Shown: positions 6,755 through 8,377 of the stretch, in pieces
How the letters are laid out: each line of letters begins with the position of its first letter
Numbering within the stretch: the first letter of the stretch is position 1
From: Bacillota bacterium
Lineage (GTDB): Bacteria > Bacillota > Dethiobacteria > DTU022
Direction: 5' to 3'
NCBI GenBank assembly: GCA_012510305.1
Contig: JAAZIE010000168.1
Location: 1-8,377, forward strand
Length of the DNA stretch: 8,377 nucleotides
Made by a program: the position numbers and the translations under genes
The notes under the pieces: generated by a model
The model's input: the letters and a program-made list of their open reading frames with translations, nothing else
Told to the model about the DNA's origin: nothing
Database searches by the model: none

Positions 6755-6906
6755 CCCCAAGATCGCCGCATCAACCGCAGAGCCAAACCCGCAGCTCCCC
6801 CGGCCGCCTGGAGGCCATTAGTTGCATGAATAATATGCTCAAAATAAACGCTCTGAATTATACGGCGCCAAACCAACTACTCTATGCTTTGCATGCCGAG
6901 ACTGCT

Positions 6907-7494
6907 TTACCAAGCAGGACTTTTAAACGCATTTGCTAATAAATAGATAACTACTACTAAAGCAAAAAGTGCTATTGCTGGAATCGCCAGCCACAGCAAA
7001 TTTAAATAGTAACCTAAAACTAATGTAATATATGAGATATGTATCCAGAGTAGGTAAAACAGCGTCCCCACACCATTACTATATTCTGTGCTATACATTA
7101 TTTGAAAAGGAACTGTTGCTACAGAGAAACCCAAAAGAAAAAATGGTAAAATATTTAGCGACGAGTCTTCCGAGAAATTGATAGCAACATTAAAAACAGT
7201 GATTACTAAAAAAACCAGTACAACAAAAGTCCATAAGATATTTAGTATCGTGAATAACATAAATAATACTTGGTTACCTTTTTCGGCAAAGTACAAAGCG
7301 GGAAACATCAGGAAGTTGAGAAGTGGATATACCCTATATGTAAGATAAATAAATACAATGCCCCCTAAAACTAGAGGCCAACAACCATTAAATAATAAAC
7401 AAATCCCGCCTATAATTCCGCTTAATAAGCTCAAAAATACAAGAAAAGGGATGCTTATTGCAACACCATTGATAAAAGGGGTTTGTTTAGACAT
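6907..7494 (-). CDS. AT-rich polytopic membrane protein of unknown function
   Basis: I do not recognise this 195-residue protein. It is almost wholly hydrophobic, with about six membrane segments (roughly residues 8-33, 36-60, 66-95, 101-122, 128-150 and 153-185), short loops, no cysteine-rich or catalytic motif, and a short C-terminal tail ending KSPAW. An acidic, hydrophilic loop (FSEDSS) lies near residue 97. The DNA is far more AT-rich than the rest of the window and uses AT-ending codons, which points to recent transfer. Start: the ATG at 7494 follows AAGGAG (7507-7512) by a longish 12 nt; the ATG at 7521 would add nine residues but has no ribosome binding site. The gene sits just downstream of the 3' end of the Pro tRNA, a common integration position, but no tRNA-end repeat is seen beyond the gene. 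It may be an immunity, transport or mobile-element protein; no function should be assigned. Confidence 0.7.
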   Translation of the reverse strand: MSKQTPFINGVAISIPFLVFLSLLSGIIGGICLLFNGCWPLVLGGIVFIYLTYRVYPLLNFLMFPALYFAEKGNQVLFMLFTILNILWTFVVLVFLVITVFNVAINFSEDSSLNILPFFLLGFSVATVPFQIMYSTEYSNGVGTLFYLLWIHISYITLVLGYYLNLLWLAIPAIALFALVVVIYLLANAFKSPAW

Positions 7495-7610
7495 TATAAA
7501 CTTAAACTCCTTACGCCGCATATGAAAGGAAAACCGAAATTAGCCTTAAGAGTTTTCTGTGGTGTTTACTAAGTGTGCCAAAAACAGTCTTTTGAAGTAT
7601 TTTATAGTAG

Positions 7611-7687
7611 TGGTCGGGGCGGCCGGATTCGAACCGGCGGCCCCTTGGTCCCAAACCAAGTGCGCTACCAAGCTGCGCCACGCCCCG
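7611..7687 (-). tRNA. tRNA-Pro (anticodon UGG)
   Basis: A complete 77-nt tRNA with encoded CCA. The acceptor arms CGGGGCG and CGCCCCG pair perfectly, with discriminator A; the T-arm contains CCGGTTCGAATCCGG and the D-arm GCGCAGCTTGGTAGCGC. The anticodon stem CTTGG/CCAAG (7656-7660 and 7644-7648) encloses the loop TTTGGGA, giving anticodon TGG at 7651-7653, which can read most or all CCN codons. A strong promoter lies 20 bp upstream. No T-rich hairpin follows its 3' end. Confidence 0.98.
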
Positions 7688-7706
7688 ACGGGTTCAATGC
7701 GACTAT

Positions 7707-7735
7707 ATTATACACCAAAAGAAGGCCCGTTTAAA
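7707..7735 (-). promoter_or_regulatory. Promoter of the Pro tRNA gene
   Basis: On the minus strand TTTAAA (7730-7735, four of six matches to the -35 consensus) is followed by exactly 17 bp and a perfect TATAAT (7707-7712). The expected start near 7700 is about 13 nt before the mature tRNA 5' end. Confidence 0.78.
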
Positions 7736-7963
7736 GAGAAGGGACCAATCGGGGTAGTCCAAAGTGCCCATCTCTTAGCCTACGAAACCAATTCGCTTAT
7801 CAAAATACAATAAAGATCGCGCTCCACAATATCCGAAGTGAAATAAAGCCGGGGGTTTGTTTAAAATTACTGCTTTAGAGTGCTTCAGATCCTAACCCTC
7901 AGTGGAGTCAAGCATTAAAAAACCCACAGGCCGCAAAGCGTCTCGGGCAGTTCCCGCCAACCT
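7736..7963. other. Intergenic stretch with no supported gene
   Basis: Mixed-composition DNA between the Pro tRNA promoter and the small coupled ORF. Read on the minus strand, a run of six T (about 7917-7922) follows a weak interrupted stem (CCC/GGG plus CGC/GCG around TTT, about 7923-7946), which could be a poor terminator for the small genes upstream of it. I see no tRNA-derived repeat, CRISPR unit or insertion-sequence end here. Confidence 0.35.
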
Positions 7964-8044
7964 CTAGCAACACCGGTGAGATTCCCGATATGGCCCGGCA
8001 AGATGAACGGCTCTTGAATTTAAGTCTTTGTAGGTAGAAATCAT
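7964..8044 (-). CDS. Possible 26-codon ORF, coupled to the upstream small gene by ATGA
   Basis: The ATG of this short frame overlaps the TGA of the 8041-8283 gene as ATGA, a classical coupling arrangement. It encodes 26 residues starting MISTYKDLNSRAVHLAGPYR and ends at TAG. There is no other evidence for it; an AAGGAGGTTGCGGT stretch (AGGAGG at about 8053-8058) just before the start would be an excellent ribosome binding site. A neighbouring frame stays open after it for about 20 more codons, so it may be the remnant of a longer frameshifted gene. The product is not recognised. Confidence 0.35.
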   Translation of the reverse strand: MISTYKDLNSRAVHLAGPYRESHRCC

Positions 8045-8283
8045 ACCGCAACCTCCTTTCGCCCCTGCTTCAATCCCAGCCGCTCCAAGACCGCTGACGG
8101 TTCCAAAATAGGAGGGAAACACAGGCCGAAGAGGGACTCTGGCTCACCGCCTCTTAGATTCCTACCGGCGAAGAAGCCCTCTATTTCGCCACGGTCCTCA
8201 TAATCCGGATCCCGATTGTCCACAACAGCCCCGTGAAGTATAGCTGCCGCAAGCTCTTTGTAGTTCTCAGTCAGTTCTGACAT
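8041..8283 (-). CDS. Small hypothetical protein, mobile-element-like
   Basis: An 80-residue, soluble, overall acidic protein starting MSELTENYKELAAAILHGAV. The pattern LAAAIL-x-x-AV-x-D-x-R, then an acidic linker (DPDYEDR), then GEIEGFF near residues 31-37 resembles a group of small proteins I associate with Firmicutes prophages and integrative elements, whose function is unknown; the C-terminal half with PSAVLERLGLK (about 61-71) is less familiar. The start at 8283 follows GAGGGG (in 8291-8300) with good spacing; an in-frame GTG at 8337 would add 18 basic residues but has no comparable site. An 11-bp copy of the same element (TACCCCTCTTT on the plus strand) recurs at 8354-8364. Downstream a short ORF is coupled by ATGA. 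The resemblance is from memory and untested, so the family call is tentative. Confidence 0.62.
   Translation of the reverse strand: MSELTENYKELAAAILHGAVVDNRDPDYEDRGEIEGFFAGRNLRGGEPESLFGLCFPPILEPSAVLERLGLKQGRKEVAV
8053..8058 (-). promoter_or_regulatory. Ribosome binding site inside a gene end, in front of the coupled short ORF
   Basis: AGGAGG or a one-base shift of it, read on the minus strand within the last codons (Lys-Glu-Val) of the 80-residue protein gene, lies about 8 nt before the ATG at 8042-8044. Its presence is the main reason to take the 26-codon ORF seriously, although AGGAGG can also arise from ordinary Arg/Lys-Glu codons. Confidence 0.4.
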
Positions 8284-8377
8284 TTTAGATACCCCTCTTT
8301 TCTTTATTTTGGCCGCCAGCAGCCGATTCGGGACCACCGGCGGCCTGCCACCCTACCCCTCTTTCACGCTACCCTCA

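Noticed and set aside
6750..6910. A duplicate of the tRNA-Pro 3' end that would mark an attachment site of the AT-rich block
   Set aside because: No match to the T-arm or acceptor sequence was found by eye at the far end of the block.
6505..6939. A plus-strand frame overlapping pspC and continuing past it, ending near 6939
   Set aside because: It is out of frame with the recognised PspC protein and its later ATG (about 6825) has no ribosome binding site.
7559..7813. An 84-codon plus-strand frame containing GAAGFEPAAPWSQTKCATKLRHAP
   Set aside because: It is the antisense translation of the tRNA-Pro gene, a common false annotation, and has no ribosome binding site.
1..8377. CRISPR array, insertion sequence, T-box or other riboswitch
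   Set aside because: No regularly spaced repeats, transposase motifs with terminal inverted repeats, or conserved T-box sequence were found on either strand.

Overview
The window looks like a chromosomal segment of a fairly GC-rich, Gram-positive-type anaerobe, probably Clostridia or a related Firmicutes lineage. This placement is inferred from AGGAGG-type ribosome binding sites, a TTG start, tRNA genes with encoded CCA, a one-domain PspC protein, and an OFA-type transporter beside an LDH2-type dehydrogenase. No species can be named from the sequence alone. Most coding DNA is GC-rich; the main exception is an AT-rich membrane-protein gene at 6907-7494.

From 1 to 3343, on the minus strand, lie three tightly packed genes that I read as most of a Wadjet (JetABCD / MksBEFG-like) plasmid-defence operon. 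The order of transcription is jetA (kleisin/MukF-like), jetB (MukE-like) and jetC (SMC/MukB-like ATPase). jetC runs off the left edge after 414 codons, and jetD, the TOPRIM-type nuclease subunit, would be expected beyond it. jetA and jetB overlap by 14 nt, and the jetC ribosome binding site is built on the jetB stop codon, so the three are clearly one translational unit.

From 3458 to 5846, also on the minus strand, is a two-gene metabolic cassette: an NAD(P)-dependent 2-hydroxyacid (malate/L-lactate/sulfolactate-type) dehydrogenase of the LDH2 family, followed by an OFA-family MFS carrier. The likely job is uptake or exchange of a small organic acid and its oxidation to a 2-oxoacid. No canonical terminator separates the carrier from jetA, so read-through into the defence operon is possible.

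From 6051 to 7735 there are two minus-strand tRNA genes, Gly(UCC) and Pro(UGG). Between them are a plus-strand pspC-like gene with a recognisable promoter and the AT-rich minus-strand gene for an unrecognised polytopic membrane protein. The Pro tRNA has a good promoter of its own. A perfect 12-bp hairpin plus T5 stands beside the Gly tRNA, but its T-tract faces the plus strand.

From 7740 to 8377 is sparse accessory-looking DNA: a small acidic protein (80 aa) that resembles phage or mobile-element small proteins, a possible ATGA-coupled 26-codon ORF after it, and otherwise nothing I can assign. The strongest system in the window is the Wadjet operon. I found no CRISPR array, insertion sequence or clear attachment site.
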